Notes: a model not told the origin generated them from the letters alone. A stretch of 47,529 nucleotides of DNA from CAZAFM01 sp964484395 (GCA_964484395.1 CAZAFM010000001.1:1-47529), one strand, 5' to 3'. Shown: positions 17,516 to 27,138, counted from the first letter of the stretch. A program made the numbers and translations.

Positions 17516-20189
17516 AATTTTCCTCATCTTTAAAAATTGGTAGGTATATATCAAATCTTGCACCTATTTTACTATTGCTAACCTTTAGTTCACCATCCAT
17601 ATGGCTATCTATTATGACCTTTGTCATATATAGCCCTATACCTGAGCTATTTTTGCTTTTCGTACTAAAATAGGGCTCAAATATTTTTGATACAGGGACT
17701 ACTTTTATGCCACCTGCATTGTCTTCAAAGCTTATATGAACTATATCATCTATTTTTTTAGAGGTTATTTTTATTTCACCATTTTCTACTTCATTTTCTG
17801 CAATTGCATCTTTTGCATTATTTAGGATGTTTAAAAAAGCTTGCTGGAGCTTGTTTTGAAAACCAAAAATTTTAATATCTCCATCGAGCTCTTTTTTTAC
17901 ATCTACATTTTGAAATTTAAGAGTTGCTACTATAAGTTCGACACTGTTCTCTATAGAATCTGCAAGATCAAAAACCTCTTTTTTCTTGTCCTGTTTAAAA
18001 AATGTCCTAAACTCATCTATAGTCTGTGAGAGATGTTTTAGGATGGAGGTTGTTTTTTTCTCCCATTTTTTTACATACTCGCTACTAGCCTCACTATCTT
18101 CAAGCCAATCTACTAAGTTTATAATCTCTATAGACAGAGCCCCTAGAGGCTGTCTCCACTGATGGGCAATCATATTAATCATCTCACCCATTACTGCAAA
18201 TCTTGATTGTTGGATTAACAGTTTTTCTTGACTCTTCTCTTTTTCTCGAGCTTTTTTGAGTTCTGTAATATCTGTAACTATCATAAACTTAAAGCTTTCA
18301 TCTTTTCTATATACCACCTCTAAAAGGGCGCTTATATCCTTAATATGACCACTACTATCTATTAGTTTCCACTCATATGAGTGTCTGATACTATCTTTAT
18401 TGTCACTATCTCTTAGTGTGTTTACTATCTGCTCTTTATACTCATCTAAAAAAAACTCCTCTATCTTTTTTTGCTCAAGTTTCTCTTTTTTGTATCCACT
18501 GATGTTTTCAAATGCTTTGTTTGTTTTTACGATACAACGGTTTGAATCTACTATGAGTATCCCAGCAGGAGCATTGTCAAAAAGAGTAGCAAACTTCAGC
18601 TCACTTTGGGCAGATTTTTCTATCTCCTCTTTTATTGTTCTCTCTAGGTTTTGTGTGTGCATAAGTTCAGCAGTTATATCTCTTAGCATCATTACAAATG
18701 AGTCTTTAGAAAACCTAGTTAGTGAGATTTTTACATGTATGGAGTTTGTTGATTTAGAAAAAATAATAGCTGAGAACTCTTCTGCATAGCCTATATTCTG
18801 AGCTTTTTCTAGTTTGGAAAAAAACTGCTTTTTAAACTCCTTTCTAATAAGCATCATCGCATTTAAGCTACCAATGTCACTACTAGAGTATTCACTAGTT
18901 TTGTAAAATGCATCATTAGCATAGCTTAAAAAACCATCTCTATTTATGATAGCTATAGGATTTGTTGAGTTATCAAAAATCCTCATCAACTCTTGGTTGG
19001 TATCTTGTAGTTCTTGGTTCTTTCTCTCTAGTTCAATGTTTTTCTTTGAAAAGATCTCTTTTACTGTTTTTATGATGGTTATGGAGAGGATTGAGGTGAC
19101 AAAAAGGAAGATTATGAACATATTTAATATCCCTACAATCTCACTACTTAAATTACTATCCTCACTATCTATTTTGTTTTTTATCTCATCAAGTATAGGA
19201 TTTAAGACTTCTGTATTGGATACGATGAAGCCTTTTTCATATATGCTATCATAGGATGTTACTAGATGCACTCCCTCTTTTGTTATGTTTTTAAAATAAC
19301 CAGAGTAGTTTTTGTTTTGGATGTTTTTCTCTATCTGCTTTTTGATAGAAGATCGAACTTTTTGGGATAGGCTACTTTTGTCTTTATGGTTAGCTATATC
19401 TACAGATTCAAGACCATTTGGAGTGGGTTTGAAGAGATTTAGATATATATCTTTACTATTCTCTTGTTGGTTTTTTAATATATCTAGTAGTTCATGCTGT
19501 GCTTTTTGCTCTATATCATCTCTATATTGACCATTTATAATCAAAATATTTAGGGGCTCAAACTGCTTTAAGTAGTAGATTTTCTCTGTTAATATAGTTG
19601 AGTTTGGCTTGTAGTAGCGCTCAACAAAGTATCCATCTCCTAAGGTGTTTTTTATCTCTAGAACCTTTTGCATCACTCTATACTCTGTAGCTTGATCTTT
19701 TGTTATCTGAGTGTTTACGAGTTTCTTATCTGGATGCAAGAGTATCAATCCATTTGGTTGTGCTAAAAATGTATAACTATTATCATATGTCTTGATGCTT
19801 TTTAGAACACCTACAATCTCATCTATTAAGAGCTTCTGACTTTTATCTCTGTGTGTATTGTAGATTTCAGAGATTATGGAGTGGATGTTTTCTACTTCTA
19901 TCTTAGTTTGCTTCTTTATATCACTCTCTTTTTTTTGAAGCATGGTCTGGGATAGGCTTGTGATTGTTTTGGTCTTGGTTATAAGTTGCTCTTTTTTTAT
20001 ATCCAAGGCTTGAGCTGTTATGAGGTTTATGGTTTGTTCACTATTTGATTCAAACTTATTTATGAGCCAAAAAGTGATAGCACCAAATAGTAAAAACAGA
20101 ACTAGCAGATAGCTTAATGCTAGGAAGAGGATAACTCTTTGTGGATTGTTGCGCTTTAGCTCACTATACTTTTCTCTAAGAGCTCGCAA
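17505..20189 (-). CDS. Membrane sensor histidine kinase with periplasmic Cache-like sensor and two PAS domains
   Basis: The 894-residue protein starts with a membrane helix (about 18-42), followed by about 300 residues of periplasmic sensor with two Cache-like units (SYTFLAQPNGLILLHPD is typical), then a second helix (about 355-378). A coiled segment leads to two PAS domains (FDNSTNPIAIINRDG and LFDNAPAGILIVDSN). The kinase core has the H box in MINMIAHQWRQPLG, the N box NNAKDAI, and G boxes DNAGG and SSGIGLYM. It presumably senses a small periplasmic ligand, but the ligand and cognate regulator are unknown; no response regulator gene lies beside it. It starts 16 nt after dnaE ends. Confidence 0.92.
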   Translation of the reverse strand: MRALREKYSELKRNNPQRVILFLALSYLLVLFLLFGAITFWLINKFESNSEQTINLITAQALDIKKEQLITKTKTITSLSQTMLQKKESDIKKQTKIEVENIHSIISEIYNTHRDKSQKLLIDEIVGVLKSIKTYDNSYTFLAQPNGLILLHPDKKLVNTQITKDQATEYRVMQKVLEIKNTLGDGYFVERYYKPNSTILTEKIYYLKQFEPLNILIINGQYRDDIEQKAQHELLDILKNQQENSKDIYLNLFKPTPNGLESVDIANHKDKSSLSQKVRSSIKKQIEKNIQNKNYSGYFKNITKEGVHLVTSYDSIYEKGFIVSNTEVLNPILDEIKNKIDSEDSNLSSEIVGILNMFIIFLFVTSILSITIIKTVKEIFSKKNIELERKNQELQDTNQELMRIFDNSTNPIAIINRDGFLSYANDAFYKTSEYSSSDIGSLNAMMLIRKEFKKQFFSKLEKAQNIGYAEEFSAIIFSKSTNSIHVKISLTRFSKDSFVMMLRDITAELMHTQNLERTIKEEIEKSAQSELKFATLFDNAPAGILIVDSNRCIVKTNKAFENISGYKKEKLEQKKIEEFFLDEYKEQIVNTLRDSDNKDSIRHSYEWKLIDSSGHIKDISALLEVVYRKDESFKFMIVTDITELKKAREKEKSQEKLLIQQSRFAVMGEMINMIAHQWRQPLGALSIEIINLVDWLEDSEASSEYVKKWEKKTTSILKHLSQTIDEFRTFFKQDKKKEVFDLADSIENSVELIVATLKFQNVDVKKELDGDIKIFGFQNKLQQAFLNILNNAKDAIAENEVENGEIKITSKKIDDIVHISFEDNAGGIKVVPVSKIFEPYFSTKSKNSSGIGLYMTKVIIDSHMDGELKVSNSKIGARFDIYLPIFKDEENYDS

Positions 20190-20205
20190 TATACCTCCTT
20201 AGTAC

Positions 20206-23200
20206 CTATGCTGCGATTTGAGCAAAATTAATATCTTTTATTGTATCTAAAAACTCTTTTCCAACAAAAGTATTTGTCTCTATATAGATATCTTGTAGCT
20301 TGCTTGTCAGAAGTAGACAGAGCCTATGGTTTCCGCTACTTCTGCTTGCTAGGGAGTGTATTTTTTCTACACTCCCTACATCACTGTTTAGGTCTATTTT
20401 AAGAGTGACCTTTTTCTCCTCTTCCTCTGGCTGCTCTCTTACATAGGCTTTTTTACTTATGTGCTCTTTTTTGGTCTCTTCAAATGAGAGAACCTTCTGC
20501 ACTCGTATTCTAGTAAAGTCACCATCGCGACTAAGAGAGCCTTTAAGTCCTACTGGCTCATTGACATCTAGTTTTTCTAGCTTTTCAAACTCTTTATCAA
20601 AGAGCATTAAATCTATGTTTCCATGAAGATCTAGTAGGGTTACTATATTTAGTTTGTTTCCTTTTTTGCTAAACTTTGTTTTTATCTCTTCGACTTTTCC
20701 GATAAAGAGTACATCACTTCCATCATCTAGCTCATCTATCTCACTAGTTAGAGTAAAGTCAATCTCCTCTATGTCCTCTCTAAACTTATCAAGTGGGTGA
20801 CCTGATACATAGAATCCTAAAGTCTCTTTTTCTAGTTCTAATATCTCTTTTGCTTCAAACTCATCACTATTTACTATGTCAATAGGAAGTGTGGATATAT
20901 CACTATCTTCACCAAAAAGAGAGTTAACAGCATCTGCTTTTATCTGCTCTGATTTTTTGGATATATCTAGTAGCTCTTCTATACTCTGAAGAAGGCTCTT
21001 ACGACTATATGAGAAGCTATCAAGTGCACCTGATTTTATTAGAGACTCTAGGGCTTTTTTATTTACCTTTTGAGGCTCTATCCTATTGATAAAATCCTCC
21101 AAGCTTTTATAAGGCTCCTCATTTCTTTGAGTTAAAAGTCGCTCAATGGCGCTTTTTCCAAGTCCTTTTATAGCTCCTAGTCCAAATATAATAGCCTCAT
21201 TTCCATCATGAGAGCCAACTGTAAACTCATAAGCAGAACGGTTTATATCTGGGGGAAGAAGCTCCATTTTTAGGCGTTTTAGCTCATCTATGTATTTGAC
21301 TATCTTATCAGTATTATCAATCTCACTAGAGAGAAGTGCAGCCATGAATTCGGATGGGTAGTAGGTTTTTAGAAATGCAGTTTGAAAGGTTATCATGGCA
21401 TAGGCTGCTGAGTGGGATTTGTTAAAACCATATCCTGCAAACTTCTCTATGAGTGAAAAAAGCTCCTTGCAGTGGTTGTAGTCATATCCTTGAGCTACCC
21501 CACCTTGTGCAAACTCTTCTTTGAACTTCTCCATCTCATCTTTTTTCTTTTTACCCATAGCTCGTCTTACAATATCTGATTTTCCAAGACTAAAGCCACC
21601 AATGCTCTGTACTATCTGCATAACTTGTTCTTGATAGACGATAATCCCATAAGTAGGTTCAAGTATGGGCTTTAGAGCCTCTGTAAACTCATCATAAAAG
21701 TAGTCTATCTCCTGCCTACCATGCTTTCTATCTATAAAATCATCAAGCATTCCACTCTCCATAGGACCTGGACGATATAGTGCTAGAACCGCAATGATAT
21801 CTTCAAAGTTGTTTGGTTTTAGCTTCTTATTTAGCTGTTGCATTCCATCTGATTCTATCTGAAACAATCCAAGTGTGTTTCCTGTGCAGATAGTCTCATA
21901 TACTTTGGGGTCATCTATGTTTTCTGTATGAAAGTCTATGCTTTTATCAAATCTCTCTTTTATAAGGTCAAGTGATTTTTTGATAACAGTCAAAGTCTTT
22001 AGACCCAAAAAGTCAAACTTTATAAGGTCTATCTCCTCAAGAAAGTTCATAGAGTACTGAGTAGCTATAGTCTCTTCATTTGAGGGTTTGTACAAAGGGG
22101 TTTTATGCCATAGCTCTTTTTCTGAGTCTATGACAACGGCTGCTGCGTGTGTTCCGGCGTTTCTCTTTAGTCCTTCAAGAAGTAGGGCAAACTCCCACAC
22201 TTTTTTAGCTTCACTATCACTGCTTGTTAGCTCTTTTATCTTCTGCTCTTTATCAAAGGCTTTATGAAGTGTGATACCTAGCTCATCTGGGATGAGTTTT
22301 GCCATAGCATCAGCTTTTGCATAGGGCATACCTAGAACTCTTGCTACATCTCTTATCACACCTTTTGCTAGAAGTGAACCAAATGTGATAACTTGAGCTA
22401 CATTGTATTTACCATACTTATTTTTTACATAATCAAAAACCTTGTATCTATTCTCTTGACAAAAATCCACATCAATATCTGGCATACTTATCCGCTCAGG
22501 ATTTAGAAATCTCTCAAAAAGCAGGTTGTATTTCATGGGGTCAATGTCAGTTATTTTAAGAGCAAATGCTACAAGACTTCCCGCAGCACTTCCGCGTCCT
22601 GGTCCTACTGGTACTCCCATCTCTTTAGCACGGTTTACAAAGTCCCAGACTATAAGCATATATCCTGGGAATTTCATATTGGTTATTATCTCTATCTCTC
22701 TTTGAAGTCTATCTCTGTATGTTTGGTGATGAGCTTCATCTACTAGTTTTAACCTATCTTCTAATCCCTCTTTGCACTTATAGATAAAGTACTCTGTCTC
22801 ATCTGTTATCTGCAAATTTTCCTTTTTTGCATACTCATCTACAAAGACAAACTTTGGGGGAGTGGGATTACCGAGACTTAGCTCAAGGTTACACTTATCT
22901 ACTATCTCTTGAGTGTGCTCTATGACCTCTGGTATATCTTGATATAGTTTACTTACCTCATCGTTTGATTTTAGGTAAAACTCTGTAACTGAGTGCTTCA
23001 AGCGGTTTTTGTCATAGTAGAGTTTGTTTGTAGAAATACACATAAATGCATCATGTGCATCTGCATCTGGTTTTTGTAGGTAGTGGGTGTCATTTGTAGC
23101 TACTAGCTTTATGCCTGTTTCAAGCGAAAGTCGTATCAGCTGCTCATCTATAAATCTCTGATCCTCTATCCCATGACGCATAATCTCTAAGTAGTAGTCT

Positions 23201-23733
23201 TCACCAAATATCTCTTTATACTCTAAGGCTACCTCTTTTGCTCTATCATAACCTCCAGCACCAAACTTTCTGTTTTTTTCACTATTTGTGTTTAGATGCC
23301 AGCTAACCTCTCCTTGCAAGCATGCAGCAGAGCATACAAGCCCTTCAGAGTGCTCTTTTAGAAGCTTTTTGTTTATTCTAGGATAGTAGTAGAAACCGTG
23401 CAAGTAGGCTTGAGTGCTTAGGTACATGAGGTTTTTATAGCCTGTCTCGTTTTTAGCATAAAGACATAGATGAAACCTCTGTCTTGTGCTTTTATCTCCT
23501 ATATCTTCACTATTGTGCAAGTAGGCTTCAAGTCCGATGATGGGCTTTAAACCCTCAGCCTTCGCTGTTTTATAAAAGTCCACTGCTCCAAACATATTTC
23601 CATGGTCAGTCATAGCAATTGACCTAAACCCAAGCTCTTTTGCTCTTTTTGCTAAATCTTTTAGCCTATTTGCTCCATCAAGCAGAGAGTACTCTGTATG
23701 AAGGTGTAGGTGTGTAAACTCTGGAGTGCTCAT
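20206..23733 (-). CDS. dnaE: DNA polymerase III alpha subunit
   Basis: DnaE is the replicative polymerase catalytic subunit. The N-terminal PHP domain begins THLHLHTEYSLLDGANRLKD. The polymerase core has GRGSAAGSLV and the catalytic aspartates in PDIDVDFCQENR. The fingers and helix-hairpin-helix region follow (GLGAIKGLGKSAI), then an OB fold (DDGSDVLFIGKVEEIK). It is 1175 residues long and complete. It lies 9 nt after ilvA. Confidence 0.98.
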   Translation of the reverse strand: MSTPEFTHLHLHTEYSLLDGANRLKDLAKRAKELGFRSIAMTDHGNMFGAVDFYKTAKAEGLKPIIGLEAYLHNSEDIGDKSTRQRFHLCLYAKNETGYKNLMYLSTQAYLHGFYYYPRINKKLLKEHSEGLVCSAACLQGEVSWHLNTNSEKNRKFGAGGYDRAKEVALEYKEIFGEDYYLEIMRHGIEDQRFIDEQLIRLSLETGIKLVATNDTHYLQKPDADAHDAFMCISTNKLYYDKNRLKHSVTEFYLKSNDEVSKLYQDIPEVIEHTQEIVDKCNLELSLGNPTPPKFVFVDEYAKKENLQITDETEYFIYKCKEGLEDRLKLVDEAHHQTYRDRLQREIEIITNMKFPGYMLIVWDFVNRAKEMGVPVGPGRGSAAGSLVAFALKITDIDPMKYNLLFERFLNPERISMPDIDVDFCQENRYKVFDYVKNKYGKYNVAQVITFGSLLAKGVIRDVARVLGMPYAKADAMAKLIPDELGITLHKAFDKEQKIKELTSSDSEAKKVWEFALLLEGLKRNAGTHAAAVVIDSEKELWHKTPLYKPSNEETIATQYSMNFLEEIDLIKFDFLGLKTLTVIKKSLDLIKERFDKSIDFHTENIDDPKVYETICTGNTLGLFQIESDGMQQLNKKLKPNNFEDIIAVLALYRPGPMESGMLDDFIDRKHGRQEIDYFYDEFTEALKPILEPTYGIIVYQEQVMQIVQSIGGFSLGKSDIVRRAMGKKKKDEMEKFKEEFAQGGVAQGYDYNHCKELFSLIEKFAGYGFNKSHSAAYAMITFQTAFLKTYYPSEFMAALLSSEIDNTDKIVKYIDELKRLKMELLPPDINRSAYEFTVGSHDGNEAIIFGLGAIKGLGKSAIERLLTQRNEEPYKSLEDFINRIEPQKVNKKALESLIKSGALDSFSYSRKSLLQSIEELLDISKKSEQIKADAVNSLFGEDSDISTLPIDIVNSDEFEAKEILELEKETLGFYVSGHPLDKFREDIEEIDFTLTSEIDELDDGSDVLFIGKVEEIKTKFSKKGNKLNIVTLLDLHGNIDLMLFDKEFEKLEKLDVNEPVGLKGSLSRDGDFTRIRVQKVLSFEETKKEHISKKAYVREQPEEEEKKVTLKIDLNSDVGSVEKIHSLASRSSGNHRLCLLLTSKLQDIYIETNTFVGKEFLDTIKDINFAQIAA

Positions 23734-23742
23734 TTTGCTATC

Positions 23743-24954
23743 CTATATCTTATCTATAAACTTATATCCCTCTTTGCTCAAAGTCTCTTTTATCTGCTTT
23801 TGATGCTCTTCTCCTCTTGTTTCAAGAGCGATTGTGACATTTGCATCACCATAATCAAGTGCGGTTGATACTCTATCATAGCCTATTTGGACGATGTTTG
23901 TGTTGATACTTGTAAGGATTTCAGTTAGTCTCATGAGGCTACCTGGTTTGTCTATTAGAGTTACTACTAGGTTCATCTTTCTGTAGGATTTCAAAAGACC
24001 TTTTTCGATGATAACTGAAAGCATAGTTACATCTATATTCCCACCTGTTAGGACTACTCCTATATTTTCACCCTTTTTGATATCTATCTTATCATGTAGA
24101 AGTGCAGCTATTCCAGCGGCCCCGGCACCTTCAGCGACTAACTTTTGTTGCTCTAATATAAAAAGAACAGCACTAGCTATCTCTTCATCACTTACCTCTA
24201 CTATGTCATCAACACTCTCTAGAATATATCCTAAAGTTCGTTCAGATGTAACACGAACTGCTATTCCATCAGCTATAGTTCTTAGATACAAACTTCCTGA
24301 GGGAGCTTTGTTTATGTATGAGTTTCGCATAGCAGGAGCACCTGAGGCTGTTACACCTATGACTCTTACATTTGGAAACATCTGCTTATAAACAGCTGCT
24401 ATACCACTTATAAGTCCACCTCCACCTATTGGAACTACTACAGTGTCTATACTGTCATTATCCTCTATCATCTCTAGGGCGACTGTTCCTTGTCCTGCAA
24501 TAACTACATCATCCTCAAAAGGGTGGATGAAGCTCAATGAATGTTTTTTTGAGTACTCTAATGCATATTTATAAGCTTCATCATAGCTATTCCCATGTAA
24601 GATTATCTCAGCACCAAACTGTTTTGCGCCTGTTACTTTTGTCAATGGAGTAGCTTCGGGCATCACTATAATGGATTTTATTCCAAAGTATTTTGCACTG
24701 TAGGCTACTCCTTGAGCATGATTCCCTGCACTTGAGGCTATTACCCCGTTTTTTCTCTCTTCTTCACTCAAAGATGCTATTTTGTTAAATGCACCTCTTA
24801 TTTTATACGCTCCTGTTAACTGTAGGTTCTCTTTTTTGATGTAGATGTTTGCATCTTTTATCCGACTAAGGTATGGTGCGTATGCAAAGGGAGTTCTTAG
24901 GGATACTTTTTTTACATTTCTATTTGCTTCTATGAAATTTTTCAACTCTAGCAT
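23743..24954 (-). CDS. ilvA: Threonine ammonia-lyase (threonine dehydratase), catabolic-type architecture with one ACT domain
   Basis: This PLP enzyme deaminates threonine to 2-oxobutyrate for isoleucine synthesis. The PLP lysine is K51 in TGAYKIRGAFNK, SSAGNHAQGVAYSA binds substrate, and PIGGGGLISGIA binds the PLP phosphate. The last 75 residues are a single ACT domain (LVVTLIDKPGSLMRLTEIL). A longer open frame extends upstream but reads through the CoA-binding gene; I take the ATG at 24952-24954, which shares one base with that gene's TAA stop (TAATG) and has AGGA upstream. This gives 403 residues. Confidence 0.93.
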   Translation of the reverse strand: MLELKNFIEANRNVKKVSLRTPFAYAPYLSRIKDANIYIKKENLQLTGAYKIRGAFNKIASLSEEERKNGVIASSAGNHAQGVAYSAKYFGIKSIIVMPEATPLTKVTGAKQFGAEIILHGNSYDEAYKYALEYSKKHSLSFIHPFEDDVVIAGQGTVALEMIEDNDSIDTVVVPIGGGGLISGIAAVYKQMFPNVRVIGVTASGAPAMRNSYINKAPSGSLYLRTIADGIAVRVTSERTLGYILESVDDIVEVSDEEIASAVLFILEQQKLVAEGAGAAGIAALLHDKIDIKKGENIGVVLTGGNIDVTMLSVIIEKGLLKSYRKMNLVVTLIDKPGSLMRLTEILTSINTNIVQIGYDRVSTALDYGDANVTIALETRGEEHQKQIKETLSKEGYKFIDKI

Positions 24955-25385
24955 TATGAGAGAGTCCTTCCGTGCTCTATTTTTAGACATCTGTTTTGGA
25001 TAGCTTTCATACCAGCATCTTCTGCTCTTTTTACAGCTTCGTTGTTTACCACTCCAAGCTGAAGCCAGACACACTTGATAGAACCTCTTTTTATGGCTTC
25101 ATCCACTATAGCCCCAGCAGCTTCAGCATTTCTAAAAATATCAACTATATCTATCTCTCCATCTATATCACTAAGTGACCTATAAACCTTCTCCCCTAAT
25201 ATCTCATCCTCTTTAGGGTATACAGGGATTATCTTGTATCCATGCTCTTGAAGATATCTTCCAACTTTGTTGCTATCTTTATCCTCTTTTGGGGATAGCC
25301 CTACTATAGCGACAGTTTTTGAGTTTTTTACTACTTCATCTATCATCTCTACGCTTTGGGTGTTGTTTTCTATCTCACATGACAT
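24954..25385 (-). CDS. CoA-binding domain protein (YccU-like)
   Basis: The protein is one Rossmann-like CoA-binding domain: TVAIVGLSPKEDKDSNKVGRYL, then IIPVYPKEDEILGEKVYRSL, DIVDIFRNAEAAGAIVDEAI, and CVWLQLGVVNNEAV with the NRCLKIEH ending. No enzymatic role is established for this family. I chose the ATG at 25383-25385 (MSCEIENN, 143 residues), which has AAGGA about 6 nt upstream, over an ATG 13 codons earlier. It is the first gene of the long minus-strand run and couples to ilvA by a one-base stop/start overlap. Confidence 0.85.
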   Translation of the reverse strand: MSCEIENNTQSVEMIDEVVKNSKTVAIVGLSPKEDKDSNKVGRYLQEHGYKIIPVYPKEDEILGEKVYRSLSDIDGEIDIVDIFRNAEAAGAIVDEAIKRGSIKCVWLQLGVVNNEAVKRAEDAGMKAIQNRCLKIEHGRTLS

Positions 25386-25483
25386 ATAAAATCCTTTTGT
25401 GGTTTTGATGGTTATTTTATCCAATCTGCTATGAAGAACAGCATAAGTAACTTTATCAGAGAATATTTCTGTTATGACTATGC

Positions 25484-25489
25484 TATAAT
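25484..25489 (+). promoter_or_regulatory. -10 box upstream of the UPF0175/PIN module
   Basis: TATAAT lies 30 bp before the antitoxin start at 25520. I see no convincing -35, which is common for sigma-70 promoters in this phylum. Confidence 0.4.
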
Positions 25490-25519
25490 ACTATCTAAAG
25501 TAAGTACAAAGGGGTCAGT

Positions 25520-25840
25520 ATGCAGACATTTGGCATAAAAAACCTACAAACAAATCCAGCTGTTTTTACCAATGCTCTAGAGAGTAATGAGATAGCGGTT
25601 ATAACCAAAAGAAGCAAACCAATAGGTGTAGCTGTATCTTTTGGAGACCCTATCCTCTCTCAAGGCTTAAAAACATCTCTTCATATAGAGGCGTATAAAA
25701 ATGGCTTCTTAAGCCTAGGGCAGTTTTGCCAATCACAGGATATATCCAAAGAGGAGGGTATGAAACTTCTCTCCTTGATGGGGATAGATGTTATTGATTA
25801 TGATTTTAGTGATGATTTAAAGAGTGTAGAAGCTCTATGA
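25520..25840 (+). CDS. UPF0175/Phd-like antitoxin
   Basis: The 106-residue protein begins with a short fold like Phd-type antitoxins (FGIKNLQTNPAVFTNALES, then IAVITKRSKPIGVAVSF). It continues with a UPF0175-like helix pair, EAYKNGFLSLGQFCQSQDISKEEGMKLLSLMGIDVIDYD, that should hold the toxin-binding part. It overlaps the next gene by 4 nt (ATGA). That next gene encodes a PIN-like DUF3368 protein, a partner regularly found with UPF0175. It should neutralise the toxin and repress the pair. A purine-rich AAAGGGG serves as ribosome-binding site. Confidence 0.8.
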   Translation: MQTFGIKNLQTNPAVFTNALESNEIAVITKRSKPIGVAVSFGDPILSQGLKTSLHIEAYKNGFLSLGQFCQSQDISKEEGMKLLSLMGIDVIDYDFSDDLKSVEAL

Positions 25841-26301
25841 CTTCAGTTGTGAGTGATAGCACCACTCTTATAGTCTTGGGCAATCTAAAGCGCTTTGAGC
25901 TACTAAGCAATCTTTTTAGCACCATCTACATACCTAAAAGTGTGCATAAAGAGCTAACATATAAAAAAATAGATGAGCTGCCATCTTTTATAAAGGTGGA
26001 GGATGTAGCCCCATCTAAAGATGTTGATATGCTAAATCTACTTCTTGATAAGGGTGAGAGTGAAGCTATAGCTCTTGCTCTTCAAAAAGAGACACTGCTT
26101 GTTATCGATGAAAAAAAAGGCAGAAAAATAGCAAAAAATATGGGACTAAGTGTCATAGGTCTGCTTGGCATTTTCTATCTAAATGTTAAAAAGGATTTTA
26201 TCTCAAAAGAGGAGTCTCTAGAACTTCTTGATGAGTGCCTCAAAAATGGATTTAGAATATCTCAAAAATTGATAGATGATTTTAGGGTAAGTTTGCAATA
26301 G
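25837..26301 (+). CDS. PIN-like toxin (DUF3368 family)
   Basis: PIN domains are metal-dependent ribonucleases. The 154-residue protein shows the spaced acidic residues of the fold: SDSTTLIVLG (D7), an internal GESEAIALA glutamate (about E75), VIDEKKGRKIA (D87), then GLLGIFYLNVKKDF. The active-site acids appear intact, so the toxin looks functional, unlike the two toxins near 39-40 kb. It is translationally coupled to its antitoxin. Confidence 0.82.
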   Translation: MTSVVSDSTTLIVLGNLKRFELLSNLFSTIYIPKSVHKELTYKKIDELPSFIKVEDVAPSKDVDMLNLLLDKGESEAIALALQKETLLVIDEKKGRKIAKNMGLSVIGLLGIFYLNVKKDFISKEESLELLDECLKNGFRISQKLIDDFRVSLQ

Positions 26302-26369
26302 CTATGCAAATCTTTAGAAAATACAAGTGACAACTAAAACAAAATTATCAAAAAATGTTGCCTGAAAAA

Positions 26370-26398
26370 TTGAGTTCAAACATTGTTCGTAGTATAAT
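26370..26398 (+). promoter_or_regulatory. Sigma-70 promoter for the small gene at 26429
   Basis: TTGAGT (26370-26375) and TATAAT (26393-26398) are separated by 17 bp, a near-consensus promoter 31 bp before the ATG. Confidence 0.7.
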
Positions 26399-26428
26399 AT
26401 ATGAAATTTTAGTCATATAAGGGATATT

Positions 26429-26704
26429 ATGGAAGAGTTGAAAGCTTACTTTAGAAGAGAAGAGAGGTATGAGGGGCTTCAGATTGTTTTTGATAAAAAT
26501 CACCACAATAGAGAAGAGATACTAGCAAAAATAGAAGCACTACAAAAAGAGATGGATTTATACCCTGAAGTCTGTGAGAACTGCTACGAGGATAGTCCTA
26601 GTAAATGTGCTTTTTATATAGAGTTTAATGATGACTATGATAGAGAGGCTGGGGATTTTTTTGAAGCTATACTTAAAAAGCTAGATATTAAGAAGGCGGG
26701 TTAG
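26429..26704 (+). CDS. Small acidic protein of unknown function
   Basis: This 91-residue protein is not one I recognise. It is mostly charged and helical (EELKAYFRREERYEGLQIVF, EILAKIEALQKEMDLY), with three cysteines in a compact CENCYEDSPSKC cluster that could bind a metal, and a C-terminal DDYDREAGDFFEAILKKL helix. A strong promoter and a GGGATATT segment upstream of the ATG support expression. It converges on the membrane-protein gene and their stop codons overlap within TTAG. Confidence 0.65.
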   Translation: MEELKAYFRREERYEGLQIVFDKNHHNREEILAKIEALQKEMDLYPEVCENCYEDSPSKCAFYIEFNDDYDREAGDFFEAILKKLDIKKAG

Positions 26705-27138
26705 TTACTGCTTTCTCTTCTAGCTCTTATAACCTCACCGTCACTGTTTTTTAGATAGACAAACTCTCTATCTGAAAAAACAATATCAAAAACCATCTTT
26801 TTATTATTAGTTGTAGTTATCTCTACACCTTTTTGATAAAACATCATCTCACCCATAGAGTTTCCTACTATAGATATAAACGAACTTGCCGCAAAAAGCG
26901 TTAAAGCTATAAACAAAGTAGCAGCAATCTTCTGGGTAATCTTAAAAAAATATAGTAAGAAAAAAACAGTAGTTGCAATCAAAAGTATTAAGATGTTTTG
27001 ATTATCCCAAAAAAAAGGGTTGTAGTAGACATCTATATCATACTCCCTTATATAAGTAGAAAAAACACCCATAAAAAGTACATTATCTACTACAAAAACA
27101 GATATTATAGAGCTTGCTAGTGCGCCTAGTATACCCAT
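26701..27138 (-). CDS. Small integral membrane protein of unknown function
   Basis: The 145-residue protein has three clear hydrophobic helices (about 5-25, 48-67, 72-92) and a C-terminal soluble tail of about 50 residues ending GEVIRARRESSN. I do not recognise a family. It begins 1 nt after the Sua5-like gene ends, so it is the last gene of the minus-strand run from queH. The upstream neighbours give no functional hint. Confidence 0.7.
   Translation of the reverse strand: MGILGALASSIISVFVVDNVLFMGVFSTYIREYDIDVYYNPFFWDNQNILILLIATTVFFLLYFFKITQKIAATLFIALTLFAASSFISIVGNSMGEMMFYQKGVEITTTNNKKMVFDIVFSDREFVYLKNSDGEVIRARRESSN

Noticed and set aside
17516..17563. Upstream extension of thiS by 16 codons
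   Set aside because: It falls within the kinase gene. The internal ATG has a better ribosome-binding site and gives the normal ThiS length.
24955..25074. Upstream extension of ilvA by 40 codons
   Set aside because: It runs inside the CoA-binding gene in another frame and is rich in Cys, Arg and Lys. The internal ATG has a ribosome-binding site and the family N-terminus.
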